Below, in pieces: positions 45,353 to 57,323 of a stretch of 64,000 bases of DNA (positions are counted from its first letter, which is position 1; the number at the start of each line of letters is the position of its first letter). Source of the DNA: Siphonodentalium dalli (Eukaryota > Mollusca > Scaphopoda > Gadilida > Siphonodentaliidae). The stretch spans positions 201,358,690 through 201,422,689 of the forward strand of contig CP136069.1 of NCBI GenBank assembly GCA_032622095.1. Direction: 5' to 3'. Below the pieces are notes generated by a model that saw only the letters and a list, made by a program, of their open reading frames with translations, ran no database searches and was not told the origin of the DNA. The translations under genes and the position numbers were made by a program.

Positions 45353-47860
45353 GCAATCTTTTATTCAGAACAGATTGGAAAATCTATGGCATATTACCAG
45401 TAACATAAGAAAACAGAGATGAATGCAAGGGAGATGCTTTTTCAACATCGAAAACATAACAGCTTCGTATGCTTGATTGCATCGATGTTACTTTTATGAC
45501 ATTTGTCGATTACGAATTAGAAAACAAGCTATGACAAGCACACCCTCCCCCATTTCATCTGTTTGTCTTTACATCTGGATGCACTCCCTACCCCCCAAAT
45601 TAACAATCCTGTGAATTGTGTATCATTAATTAAAATCGCATAATTTATTCCATCAATAACATCTATAGCATATACTAGTATTTTGATAGTAGCAATGGTT
45701 AGTGTACCTGCCCTGGTACATCTACATGTATAGTATATACTAGTATTTTGATAGTAGCAATGGTTAGTGTCCCCTGCCCGGATACAAATGGTTAGTGTCC
45801 CCTGTCCTGATAGTGATTTTGTGTTGGACCAACTTTAACGTTCAAACTTATAAGAGGTGTTTGCACTATATTTAGTAATCTACATCTGTTTACACATATG
45901 CTGGCTTATAATATGATGTACGAGAAAGGGAACATGTGACTTGAAGAGACATGCATTTTCTTAGGCAGTTTATCCACTTCCATGCGCTCTCACGCTATTT
46001 TTACCAAACAATCTTTAACTTATCAGGAATGTGCTCATTGGAGCGCATATAATGACTAAGTTTGAATCAACAAGATTTGTTAGAAGTTAGACAAGAACAC
46101 AGTATTAGAAAAGACGGCAATTGTTTTATTTTCCTATTTAAAAAATATCAAACCGCAACGGATATATTCTATAAAACCTATTCTTCCTGTTTCAATTAAT
46201 CGATGCCACTGGTCGCTTTTACAAGATCTGTGGCTAGGCAAACAAAAAAACCTCTATGTTCCGAAACCCTGCCTGCCAGAGAATTTCTTGCCTGCCTCAA
46301 TTTATTGTTTTCAATTTTCGGCAGAAAGCTAGTCTATATAGTCATTGGTGAATTTGGTAAAACCATACCTGTTGCCAGTTACTTTGCCGGAGATTCTGCA
46401 TTCAAAGGCACATCAACGTATGTCGTGGTTATGTATACAGTAGATACATGTACATGTACTTGTATATAAAAACATCACCATTGTGTATGCACACTTAAGA
46501 TTGGCAGCATGTTCAAATTTGATGGCGGGCTGTGTCGATTTGTTCAAATTTGAAAACCAAAATGGCTGCTGGCGGCCATATTTTTAAAACAAATTCCAGA
46601 AATGATCGATGGCTCCCATCTAGAAGATCCGTATGCAGTTTGGTGACGATCCGAAGAAGGATAAGACCTGTATGGTGTGCCAAAGGATTTAGTCATGCAA
46701 AGAGTAAAATCCAAGATGGCTGCTGGTGACCATGTAGGAAAATAATGTTGACGTATTGTCTAAAAAGAATGTTCACTTTAAATAATTGTTGGTATTTCCA
46801 ATCATGAGAACAAATTCAACTTACTTTTGATATGGAAATTCCACCTAATGTTGGGTTAGGCATGACATTTCCAACTATTGAGCACTTTGGCCAAAGTTGT
46901 GGTGAGACAGCGAAGAGCCCGGATGGTCGAAACGATCGAGTGGCAGTCTCCTTCACCCACACAGGTTATCTTAAATATAGCAAATCATCGTGTCCGACGG
47001 CGGCAAAGTTTGATGGGGTAGAGCTACGAACTTTAATACAGGGCATGGAGGTCCCCATGTACGGTGTTAGGTGTTTTGTTGAAGATGCTGAGCGAGCCAA
47101 GTATGAAGTGAAGTGAAGTGAAGTGAAGTGAAGTGCAATGAAGAAGGGGGCCGTATAATATTGTTCGAGTCGTGTTGCTTTAACCCGAGTGCCCAACGTG
47201 ACCAACTCCTGACGTTTTAAGACTGTAATCTATAGCCAGACTCTAAGAAATATATCGTATCGGTATATCACATAACTTCATACCTATATGTTGAGGTGTA
47301 CCGATGTTAATGATATTGTTATTTATCTGTGTTTATCAGAATAGTTAAATATTTATGAAAAGTGTTACAACTATTGTTTCTTGTGTTTAACACCAAGAAA
47401 TGTATATCAGACGATTGTTGTTGCTATTGATCAACGCTATTTGTAGTCTAGAGTTAGTGTTCGTTCCTGATAACGTAACAATGGTTTTCCTGTTACAGTA
47501 TAATGTGTGTAAACATTGCTTCAGCATGCGGAATCTCGTCACTGGAGGGTTATTGATAATGAAAATAAGAACAAATTCCTTCAATGTTTTTTATGATTAT
47601 ACTGTGTGAAGCAACTTCACATAATGTTCCAGCTGTACCGACCACTAACTCTTTGCGTAGGGGATAATTACCTCGTGTTCGAACATTCGGACTTAGAAGG
47701 AAGGCGGGCCCACAGGACCCTCTTGCATTCTGAACATCTTGTTCTGACACGAGCTAAGTATTGCACTAAACCATTTATATCATGGGTGACTTATATACGC
47801 CGCTGATATTCCCCGGTCACATAATATTGAGCAATCGCCTTGACAAAATAATTTCCCGTA
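45353..47860. other. Spacer between minisatellite and duplicon B
   Basis: No supported gene. 45660-45805 has a short tandem duplication (tactagtattttgatagtag). 47102-47130 is a gaagt pentanucleotide run. Open frames at 46203-46469 and 46832-47116 match no family I know. Confidence 0.45.
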
Positions 47861-49495
47861 TTTCATGTCAGTAAACCACTATCTCCAGTGTGCATATTAC
47901 CGCACGTGAGTTGAACCAGTGAATTTACCACGCAGATGATTCCTACCGTAGAACGAGCCGGTGACAAGGTAATCGTATATGCCCAGGTGTCCAGAATACT
48001 CGTGGACGATACAATCACCATTGTTGAGTCCAGTGCTTACGGTCTCACAGGTACGTGGCTGGGGGTAAAACAAATGGGTGGGGGTGTTCTCAACTGCACC
48101 AGCTCTCCGTGAAGTTGAATACAGACCCAATTCCAAATGTTGAAAATGTTGACCAAAGTTGCCGCGTCCCTGCGATATGAATCTATTAGACACTGCCTCG
48201 GTATGATGTGTTCGTTGCTTCTTGTTCTGGGCCAACAATTTCTTCCTTTTTTTTGTCGAAATGGCCATGTTGCGATCGGAATGACAAACGGAGATGTGTC
48301 GAAATGGCCATGTTGCGGTCGGAATGGCTAACGGAGATGTCCCTCAAATCAGATCAAGCATGACAATCTGTCCAAAGTTTTGTCAACTTAAATATCACAC
48401 GACCCCCCGTTTATCCTTTTCAATCAGGAAATTGACTAACTGGTATTCGCTGGAGGTGTACACCTTTTGGTTGGAACTTACCAACCGGTAAAACAAGTTT
48501 TCCAACTGTTGGAAATTCCCAATCAGACGCCACCTATTGTTGGAAACTTTGCAATTGATCTCCATTTCATATTAAAGATAGAAAATTAGGCAACTGTTGA
48601 TCTAAAAACAAAAAAATCCTCACTGATTACTGGTTGGAAAATCAAAAATGAGAATAATTTCAATTTATATGGGGTGTAAAGTTTCCAACTAATGTCGTGT
48701 CAGACATGCAAATTCCAACTGTTGAACAATTTGGTCAAAGTTCGGGGGGAGGGGTATAAACCGCCAAACTGCCTGTTGCCACGTGCTGGGATCTGAATTT
48801 TCCATTCTCTCCTTTAAATCTATATTTTCTTGTACAATGATGTTCACAGCTATATGTTCTAGGGTGTAACCGGGGGACATTGGCATTCTGTGAAATTATT
48901 TTACACTTCAGTCAAGAGATCAACATTTTAAACGCACACTCCATTTGATTCAAATTGCCCGCCATATTTCAGAACTGGCCAGCCATGACGTCGAGTTGGC
49001 TTCACGATGACACTGATTGTGTATTTCCGAAATCGACATTATTTCTACCCGACATTAGGTAAATAGAATGGGTGGCACCAGGGTATGGTTCGTGTGGGGC
49101 GGCTATAACCACCTGTCGGGGAGGGTTACACCCCCGTCGGGGAGATGTGCAATGGTCATCCAGGTAGCTATAGCTATGGCGGGGGGGGGGGGGGGGGGTA
49201 GGCTCTGCGTCGGAGAAAATCTGGCGCCATACCTGCTCAATAGTATCGAGTTATTTTTTAATAATGCACAGTTATGTTGTCCGAAAGTCGACTCATTGCT
49301 ATCGCTTGTCGGTTCTGAAATATAAGGCACTCAATAAATCAAAGGGACTGTGATTTAACTACATACATTTACTTAGCCCGTCTGTGTTACATTAAATCAT
49401 GTTTGCTGATTGGTCAACCGCCAATGGGTCACCCGTTTTATATCCCAATAACACGAAGAGTGTAACACGAACACGACGTCACAAATTGTTGAACT
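47861..49495. repeat. Duplicon B, outer part
   Basis: Direct homology to duplicon C (60610-63190) and inverted homology to duplicon A (31045-34100, excluding insertions). It contains two copies of the 43-bp unit (about 48257-48340), a G-run at 49181-49198, and the exon-like block at 47936-48050. Confidence 0.88.
47936..48050 (+). CDS. Exon-like block, family unknown (copy in duplicon B)
   Basis: A 115-bp open stretch lies between an acceptor-like ccacgcag and a donor-like gtacgtgg. It reads MIPTVERAGDKVIVYAQVSR, then ILVDDTITIVESSAYGLTG. The copy at 60713-60827 has the same length, the same boundaries and no indels, differing by about eight substitutions of which three are silent. AGDKVIVY resembles a beta-strand of C1q/TNF-like folds, but I cannot assign a family. 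No neighbouring exon was found, so it may be a relict. Confidence 0.3.
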
Positions 49496-49844
49496 AATAT
49501 GACCTAAACAATATAAGCTGCCAGCAGAATACTTTGGCATTCTATTCAAAGTTCAGCCAAATTGCATTTGATACCAGTTATTATATCGATCATGTTTGTG
49601 TTGCTTTGAGCTTGGACATCTTATATTGGGTTGGCTTAATGTGCTGCATGGGCTAATTACATATTATCGGCAGATTTTGTGAAAATAAATAAGAATGAGC
49701 TCAGCTCTTTAATGGAAATAAACCACCAAAACGCTATATAAATATAAGAACTGACTGTAGTGGTGTGTGTTAGCGATGGACATGTCACTGTGCTCGTTGT
49801 TGGTACATTTAGTGTAAACCACTTCGCTGTTTACACAATGTACC

Positions 49845-50110
49845 CCAACGACCACAGCGCCGTAGCCCCCAATCACACACACACACACACACCCACACAC
49901 ACCCGCTACATTCATTAACGATCACAGCGCCGTAGCCCCCAATAACAGACACACCCACCACATTCATTAACGGCCACAGCGCCGTATCCCCCAATGACAC
50001 ACACACACCCGCTACATTCATTAACGACCACAGCTCCGTATCCCCCAATGGCACCCACAACCACCCACCACATAATTAACTTTGGCACACAATGACACAC
50101 CCACCCACCA
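49845..50110. repeat. About 60-bp tandem repeat, four copies, with CA-rich stretches
   Basis: Units carry ccacagcgccgtagccccca, a variable (CA)n and ccgctacattcattaacg. The CA-rich parts vary in length. Confidence 0.85.
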
Positions 50111-50439
50111 CCACATAATTAACTGTGGGTTAACTCAATGACCATTTTAGCAATGCCACTGTGTTGTAGAACATACAGAGTTGTGTTTAAACATGTTTTA
50201 TTGATATAATACTACAAACGGGATTTGGACAAGTTTTGTCAACGTATGAAGCAACTCTGACAATTTAATCAATTAAGCTCACAAATGGTAAGCGGTGTCC
50301 ACGCCTGAGCTATGTTAGGAGGTGGACAGTTTAGATGAACCTACACAGAAGACTACTTAACTGTTAATATAGTACACCATCTGATGGCATTTATGGTATC
50401 TGAAGAACACATCAAACATATTATGTAACAACACAAACG

Positions 50440-50860
50440 TCAAAAAGATCATAGTTTTAGAAGGGAAATTTTCCGAACAGTGTTCTCAGCAAATACACAA
50501 ATCGAGTGGAAATGAATAACTGCCATACAAAGTACATTATCTGAGTAAGAGATAGCTCGACAGCCAGTGATTTGCCTCAGACAGTTATTGGACCAACTCA
50601 TCTCAGCCCAAAAATTTATATAATTTGTTGCAAATATGCAGCTCACCATTTACCAGCACCCACAGGCACTTAACCACCACTTTTTGTTTTTATAATTTTT
50701 GAAGCAGTGTTGCTCTTAATTAAACTAGTTCAGATAATGTACTTTTTATGGCAGTTATTCAATTCCAATTAATTTATGTACTTGCTGAGAACGCTGTTCG
50801 GAAATTTCCCTTCTAAAACTATGATTAAAGTAATCTTTTTGGCATTTGTTTTGTTATATA
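50440..50860. mobile_element. Foldback element with about 110-bp inverted arms
   Basis: The left arm (atagttttagaagggaaatt, gtgttctcagcaa, aactgccat, aagtacattatctga, 50450-50545) is repeated in reverse complement at about 50730-50825. The arms have several mismatches. No coding capacity. Target duplication not resolved. Confidence 0.7.
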
Positions 50861-51169
50861 ACATGATTGATGTTGTCTGCAAATAGCATAGATTCCTTCA
50901 CGTGGGGTACTGGCTTAACAATTAAGCAGTTGTCTGTGTAGGTCCATCTAATATTTCCACCTCCTGACAAACTCAGACGTGTAAACCCCTTAACACGATG
51001 ACGGATGAACATATTTACATGATTTGTGATATGATACATTGTGTAGGGTTTTTAATGGCTCCCAGTATTATTTTGTCCTATTCGATCGATGCATCCTATA
51101 CTAAATCAATCAAGCACGAGTCAGGTAAGCATCAATCAATGTGCGAGTCAGGTAAATACCGTACGGAAA

Positions 51170-51989
51170 CGCTTACTATCATTCATATTGATTTTATTTG
51201 GAGTTTTCTGGTAAAACAATACGACCAATTAGTGACATTTTTCGGCTAGCAGCGTGTAGCAAGCGAGATAACTCTATCTTTATCTGAGATTACCCGAACG
51301 TCTCATCACGACATATTCTAAATAGAGTGACAAACAATTGTCCAACGGCATTATCGCATTAAATAAGAAAATATCTATTTAAATCAATATTAATGAATAG
51401 AAGCGTTTCCGGGCAGGTGTCTCCGACTCATATTTATTATTTCATAATCCGGAAACTATATAAAACGTATTAAGGAAGAGATAATCCATCTTTTATATCA
51501 TCATATATATTATGTTTATAACTTATCTTCTAATCTGACAGAATCATGGGTACTGTTAGAAGTTGTCACCCCACCATGTTGTACTGCTGATCCCTGCCAT
51601 GTCCATGGCGGTACGTTGTTAGTCGGAATTCAGGATGCATACCCCGGTTTTAACTTGTAAATGGTATTCGCGGGATTACAATACAATAGTGGTGTGCGAC
51701 TTCGATGTTGACAAATTATGGTATGTGATGGCTAGAATCGGCTGTCTTGCCATTTTAATCCTTTACGGGTATTGTTATGTTAATCGGGCCCCAGACATAA
51801 TTATATTCACAGATACACCGCGTCACGTCCGGTCACGTAATAAATGGAGTAATATGCTAGCGATAATTTGTTCTCGTAATGTGTACAGTACAGTGAAATA
51901 CAGTTTGGTAGATTACTATTGAAGAAAGCGATGACAATATATGTTATTGAAGCGTGAAATGCACATGCATATCTTTCATCACATATGTT
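51170..51989. repeat. Duplicon B, middle part
   Basis: Inverted match of 25380-25700 and 27216-27550. It includes a single copy of the 97-bp unit (51510-51640) that forms a 15-copy array at 25757. Confidence 0.82.
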
Positions 51990-53070
51990 CTTAACTAGCT
52001 GGTATTCAGTATTAACACCCATATATTAACTGCTATTCAGGGGTCACCCTCTGTTAACTGGTATATCCATTTAATGGATTCCATTAATCACCGCATGTGT
52101 TAACTGGCATTCAGTAGTCACACTGGTATATCGTATTCAGGAAAACCACATATGTTAACAGGCCTGCCGTAATCATTCATATAATATGATAGCACGTGAC
52201 ACGTGGTTGAGCAAACTTGGTCATTCTACGTGACCGCGCATAAGAGGTCAAAGTTCAAACCTTTGCAAACATTCGATGTTATTTTCTATCGGTTAAAGCC
52301 ATGCATGGACATGACTGGAGTGTCACATCATTGACCCAGATAAAAGACACAAAACAAATATCATTTGCACATCACCATTGCCTCGGAATTTCCATCTTTT
52401 GCCAATTATTACGAACGAAACATCCCCGGATGGAAATTTCCAGCTAAATTTCTGTTTTGAGATTTTACAGAAACGGCATTGAGTAGTAATATATTCGATG
52501 TTTGGTATATTCCACAATAAATGTATGTTGGAAAATCAAACTATCACAACAATTTCAACCTACAGGCGGTGCCAATAGAGCCTATATGGATGTCCCGTGT
52601 TATAGTAATTGAAGTGTGCCTGTGTATATACCCTAATGCCTATAGTCTAATGGTGTGAAATCAGTGTTCCCGGCGGAGACTAACATAACAACTGCAATCT
52701 TGTCTGGATTCTAAGCTAAATGACGTCATGGACTATGTCATGACGTCTTCTCTTGTTTTCGTTCAGCTTACCAACGAAATTGGTCAAAACGAATCTAATT
52801 TATAGGCCTAAATCGATTATGAATTCTTCGGAAACGGTGAAGTTGCCAATTTCATATTAACCCCGTTGTTCACTTCCGATCCGTGCTTTAACAATTTCGT
52901 TAGGCGACCAATTGTTCCCAGAGGGGTACCAATTCGAGAGGAATGCTAGACAGGTAGTCACGTGATTTTAACCCCTATTTTATGTGCCGCGGAAGACCGC
53001 GTCGAAATTCTGTTTCACGGTATTGTGAAAATTAATGACGTCATTCACGCGGGCGCGTTGTGATTGCTAT
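51990..53070. other. Start of the 30-bp array and an 0.9-kb non-repetitive insert
   Basis: Ragged 30-bp units are visible at 51990-52165. Unique sequence then runs to about 53065, where the array resumes. The insert holds a palindromic tgacgtcat pair near 52720-52750. No gene or termini recognised. Confidence 0.6.
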
Positions 53071-55474
53071 TAAATGGTATTCAGGAATCACCCCATTGTT
53101 AACTGACATTCAGTATTCACACCCCTGTTAACTCGTGTTCAGTATTCAGACCCATGTTAACTGGTATTCAGTATCCATCCACCCTTTTAACTGGTATTAA
53201 CCCCCATCTGTTAATTGGTAGTCAGTATTCATCCCCTTTTGTTAACTGTATTCGGTATTCACCCCCCTGTTAACTGGTATTCAGTATTCATACATTTGTT
53301 AACTGGCATTCATTATTTACCCCCTAATGTTAACTGGTATTCAGTGTTCACTCCCTCTGTTAACTGGTATCAAGTGTTCACTCCCTCTGTTAACTGGTAT
53401 TCAGTGTTCATACATGTGTTAACTGGTATTCATTATTTACCCCCTAAAGTTAACAAGTATTCAGTGTTCACTCCCTCTGTTAACTGGTATTCAGTGTTCA
53501 CTCCCTCTGTTAGCTGGTATTCAGTGTTCACTCCATCAGTTAACTGGTATGCAGTGTTCACTCCCTCTGTTAACTGATATTCAGTGTTCACTCCCTCTGT
53601 TAACTGGTATTCAGTGTTCACTCCCTCTGTTAACTGGTATTCAGTGTTCACTCCCACTGTTAACTGGTATGCAGTGTTCACTCCCTCTGTTAACTGGTAT
53701 TCAGTGTTCACTCCCTCTGTTAGCTGGTATTCAGTGTTCACTCCATCAGTTAACTGGTATGCAGTGTTCACTCCCTCTGTTAATTGATATTCAGTGTTCA
53801 CTCCCTCAGTTAGCTGATATTCAGTGTTCACTCCATCTGTTAACTGGTATTCAGTGTTCACTCCCTCTGTTAACTGGTATTCAGTGTTCACTCCCTATGT
53901 TAACTGATATTCAGTGTTCACTCCCTATGTTAGCTGATATTCAGTGTTCACTCCCTATGTTAGCTGATATTCAGTGTTAACTCCCTCTGTTAGCTGATAT
54001 TCAGTGTTCACTCCCTCTGTTAACTGGTATTCAGTGTTCACTCATTATGTTAGCTGGTATTCAGTGTTTACTCCCTCTGTTAGCTGATATTCAGTGTTTG
54101 CTCCCTCTGTTAACTGATATTCAGTGTTCACTCCCTCTGTTAACTGGTATTCAGTGTTCACTCCCTCTGTTAGCTGATATTCAGTGTTCACTCCCTCTGT
54201 TAACAGGTATTCAGTGTTCACTCCCTCTGTTAGCTGGTATTCAGTGTTCACCCCCTCTGTTAGCTGGTATTCAGTGTTCACTCCCTCTGTTAACTGGTAT
54301 GCAGTGTTCACTCCATCTGTTAGCTGATATTCAGTGTTCACTCCATCTGTTAACTGGTATTCAGTGTTCACTCCCTCTGTTAACTGATATTCAGTGTTCA
54401 CTCCCTCTGTTAACTGGTATTCAGTGTTCACTCCCTCTGTTAGCTGGTATTCAGTGTTCACTCCGTCTGCTAGCTGGTATGCAGTGTTCACTCCCTCTGT
54501 TAACAGGTATTCAGTGTTCACTCCCTCTGTTAGCTGGTATTCAGTGTTAACTCCCTCTGTTAGCTGATATTCAGTGTCCACTCCCTCTGTTAACTGGTAT
54601 TCAGTGTTCACTCCCTCTGTTATCTGATATTCAGTGTTCACTCCCTCTGTTAACTGGTATTCAGTGTTCACTCCCTCTGTTAACTGGTATTCAGTGTTCA
54701 CACCCTCTGTTAGCTGGTATTCATTGTTCACTCCCTCTGATAGCTGGTATTCAGTGTTCACTCCCTCTGTTAACTGGTATTCAGTGTTCACTCCCTCTGT
54801 TAGCTGGTATTCAGTGTTCACTCCCTCTGTTAGCTGGTATTCAGTGTGCACTCCCTCTGTTAGCTGGTATGCAGTGTTCACTCCCTCTGTTAACTGGTAT
54901 TCAGTGTTCACTCCCTCTGTTAGCTGGCATTCAGTGTTCACTCCCTCTGTTAACTGGTATTCAGTGTTCACTCCATTTGTTAGCTGAAATTCAGTGTTCA
55001 CTCCCTATGTCAGCTGGTATTCAGTGTTCACTCCCTATGTTAACTGGTATTCAGTGTTCACTCCCTCTGTTATCTGATATTCAGTGTTCACTCCCTCTGT
55101 TAGCTGTTATTCAGTGTTCACTCCCTCTGTTAACTGGTATTCAGTGTTCACTCCCTCTGTTAGCTGATATTCAGTGTTCACTCCCTCTGTTAGCTGGTAT
55201 TCAATGTTCACTCCCTCTGTTAGCTGATATTCAATGTTCACTCCCTCTGTTGGCTGGTATTCAGTGTTCACTCCCTCTGTTAACTGGTATTCAGTGTTCA
55301 CTCCCTCTGTTAACTGGTATTCAGTGTTCACTCCCTCTGTTAACTGGTATTCAGTGTTCACTCCCTCTGTTAACTGGTATTCAGTGTTCACTCCCTCTGT
55401 TAACTGATATTCAGTGTTCACTCCCTCTGTTAACTGGTATTCAGTGTTCACTCCCTCTGTTAACTGGTATTCAG
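53071..55474. repeat. 30-bp minisatellite, about 80 copies
   Basis: The unit is ggtattcagtgttcactccc then tctgttaact. From about 53341 to 55474 the 30-bp phase is kept without a single indel (about 71 units), although bases vary (ggtat/gatat, aact/agct, tct/tat). The first 270 bp are ragged. Since 30 is a multiple of 3, long open frames exist on both strands, including one of 318 codons on the minus strand at 54045-55001. Point-mutation stops (ccctatgt gives TAG) break them, so I treat them as non-coding. Confidence 0.97.
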
Positions 55475-55675
55475 GAATCATGGGGAGTGATTGACACCAT
55501 CCTGGTATTCATCGCCGGACATAATCGGAGACTGCCCCCGTCGTGTGGTTCGTCGGGTATCCAATGCCTTGTAGCATATACCCCTCATCAGAATAGTAAC
55601 AACAGAGGATGACGGAGATTGATGATACGGAGCGGACATGTATATAATTTATGCGGATATCATACCAGATATAAT
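55475..55675 (-). other. 3' flank shared with the other lectin exons
   Basis: 55480-55570 is the inverted match of 24680-24780. 55600-55675 is the 3' flank also found beside the exons at 57096 and 57324. Confidence 0.6.
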
Positions 55676-56019
55676 CTATCCCGACATGATTTCGCAGATG
55701 TAAGAAATCTTATATGAATATGTACAGAGGTCGTCGAGCTGATTATAGATGTCCGGGGTACCAACTAGTCCACATGGTACTCCCATCCGAGTTAACCCAG
55801 CTACCCTCAATAATGGGCGGCACCACTCCAGTCTATCCGGGGTACCAACTAGTCCACATGGTACTCCCATCCGAGTTAACCCAGCTACCCTCAATAATGG
55901 GCGGCACCACTCCAGTCTATCCGGGGTACCAACTAGTCCACATGGTACTCCCATCCGAGTTAACCCAGCTACCCTCAATAATAGGTCGGCACCACTCCAG
56001 TCTATCCAATACTTCCGAC
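55676..56019 (-). pseudogene. Broken terminal lectin exon with internal 84-bp triplication
   Basis: Read on the minus strand it starts at an acceptor-like ctatag (56020-56021), gives YWIDWSGADL, later (another frame) EGSWVNSDGSTMWTSWYPG, and ends ISYICEIMSG-stop at 55676-55678. A frameshift separates WIDW from EGSW. An 84-bp block (containing ccactccagtctatccgggg) is present three times from 55752 to 56003. One copy differs by a single-base indel (ataggtcggc versus atgggcggc), so frames do not agree. The ENC/PC segment of the CTLD is lost. This cannot make a normal lectin domain. Confidence 0.8.
55752..56003. repeat. 84-bp tandem triplication inside a lectin exon
   Basis: Identical junctions (tccggggtaccaactagtcc) at 55752, 55836 and 55920 give an exact 84-bp period, 28 codons. 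The copies are almost identical, so the event is recent. Confidence 0.95.
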
Positions 56020-56119
56020 CTATAGTAATGTGTAGCCACATGTGGACTCAGGAATAAGGGGGGGGGGGTTGACACCATCCTGATATTCATCGCCGACAGC
56101 ATATACCCCGCATCAGAAT

Positions 56120-57005
56120 GGGTAGGGTTCTCTATTCCGAAGGTTCGCTATTCCGAAGGTTCACTAATCCGAAGGTTCACTAATCCGAAGGTTCACTAAT
56201 CCGAAGGTTCACTATTCCGAAGGTTCGTTATTCCGAAGGTTTTCTATTATGGGAGTTTTTAGCCAGAAATGAATCAAAATTTGCGCCCCCGTACATTTAT
56301 ACACCCCAATCTAATATCTAATTTGTCCCAGATGTCGGTTATTAATAGCAAGAAGACAGTATCAGTTTATCATTTTAATATTATAGAAAGTTGAAAACAC
56401 AATGACTGAAATAAACTACGAGTTAGAGATGCATTCTACCCGAACTGGCAATCTGTACTTGAAAGAAACATCAACATTAAAATCAATACAAAGTCAGAAT
56501 TGCAGTTAGGTCCATTCAGCGGTATTCTGCTATACAGTAAGTTATAGCGCTCCAGTATTGATTGACCGTAAGAGCCCCACTGTTATAGTCCGCCTTTAGC
56601 ATTTGGGACATTATATTAATCAAACTAACTCCTATGTAAATCATTTATAAATCAGATGATTTATTGAAGTTATGTCTGCGTAAAATAACACTTTAGTCCT
56701 CAGCCGATAGACGACATATATGTTGTTCTACTCGCCAAAGGGTTAAATCTCAAGGAAACCCACGAAAACAAAAATCACATTTATTTTTTTAATGTTTTAA
56801 GTTATTTCCTTCATAAAAAGAGTCTTCGTACTAAAGAACCCTCTCAATACTTTAGAATATAGAATTAACTTTTAAAATAACAAAAACCTTCGGAATAGCG
56901 AACCTTCGGAATAGTGAACCTTCGGAATAGTGAACCTTCGGATTAGTGAACCTTCGGATTAGTGAACCTTCGGAATAGCGAACCTTCGGAATAGAGACAT
57001 GTTCC
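56120..57005. mobile_element. Foldback element with iterated subterminal repeats and 9-bp target duplication
   Basis: It is flanked by catcagaat at 56111-56119 and 57006-57014. The related flank near 55586 reads catcagaatagtaac uninterrupted. The left end has about seven copies of a 16-19 bp motif (ccgaaggttcactaat) and the right end has the same motif inverted (attagtgaaccttcgg) at 56886-56996. The last bases tctctattccgaagg are common to both ends. The 640-bp centre has no recognisable gene. Long inverted termini and a 9-bp duplication suggest a Mutator-like foldback, as an inference. Confidence 0.82.
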
Positions 57006-57095
57006 CATCAGAATAGTAACAACAAAGGATGATGGGGATTGATGATACGGAGCGGACATGTATATAATTTATGTGGACATCATGCGAGATATAAT

Positions 57096-57236
57096 CTATC
57101 CCGACATGATTTCGCAGATGTATAACAGCTTAATTGAACAGGGATAGTCGTAGTAGAGCTGATTATAGATCTCGACACAGTTCCACGATGTTCCGCCGCC
57201 CGGTCGTCCGGAGCCCCACGTCGCCCACATGGTACT
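57096..57236 (-). pseudogene. Truncated terminal lectin exon
   Basis: Minus strand: STMWATWGSGRPGGGTSWNC, then VEIYNQLYYDYPC and LLYICEIMSG-stop (57096-57098). It matches the C-terminal two thirds of the lectin exon. Homology stops abruptly at about 57236, where cagaatagtaacaa of the next unit's 3' flank begins, so the acceptor and the WIDG-EGSW segment are deleted. The site that is NPN in the plus-strand gene reads RPG. Confidence 0.8.
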
Positions 57237-57323
57237 CAGAATAGTAACAATAAAGGATTGTGGGGATTGATGATACGGAGCGGACATGTATATAATTTAT
57301 GCGGACATCATGCGAGATATAAT

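Larger units (their letters stand above)
49496..51169. other. Insertion-rich segment of duplicon B without gene
   Basis: Duplicon A lacks this stretch. It contains a minisatellite at 49845-50110 and a foldback at 50440-50860. No exon seen. Confidence 0.5.

Noticed and set aside
46203-46469. 88-codon plus-strand frame
   Set aside because: No recognisable domain and it ends in an ACATGT-type simple repeat. Likely chance.
46832-47116. 94-codon plus-strand frame
   Set aside because: No recognisable domain. It runs into a gaagt microsatellite and has no splice context.
54045-55001. 318-codon minus-strand frame with a ten-residue period
   Set aside because: It follows from a 30-bp repeat free of indels. 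Both strands are open and point-mutation stops end it on each side. The inverted partner array has no such frame.
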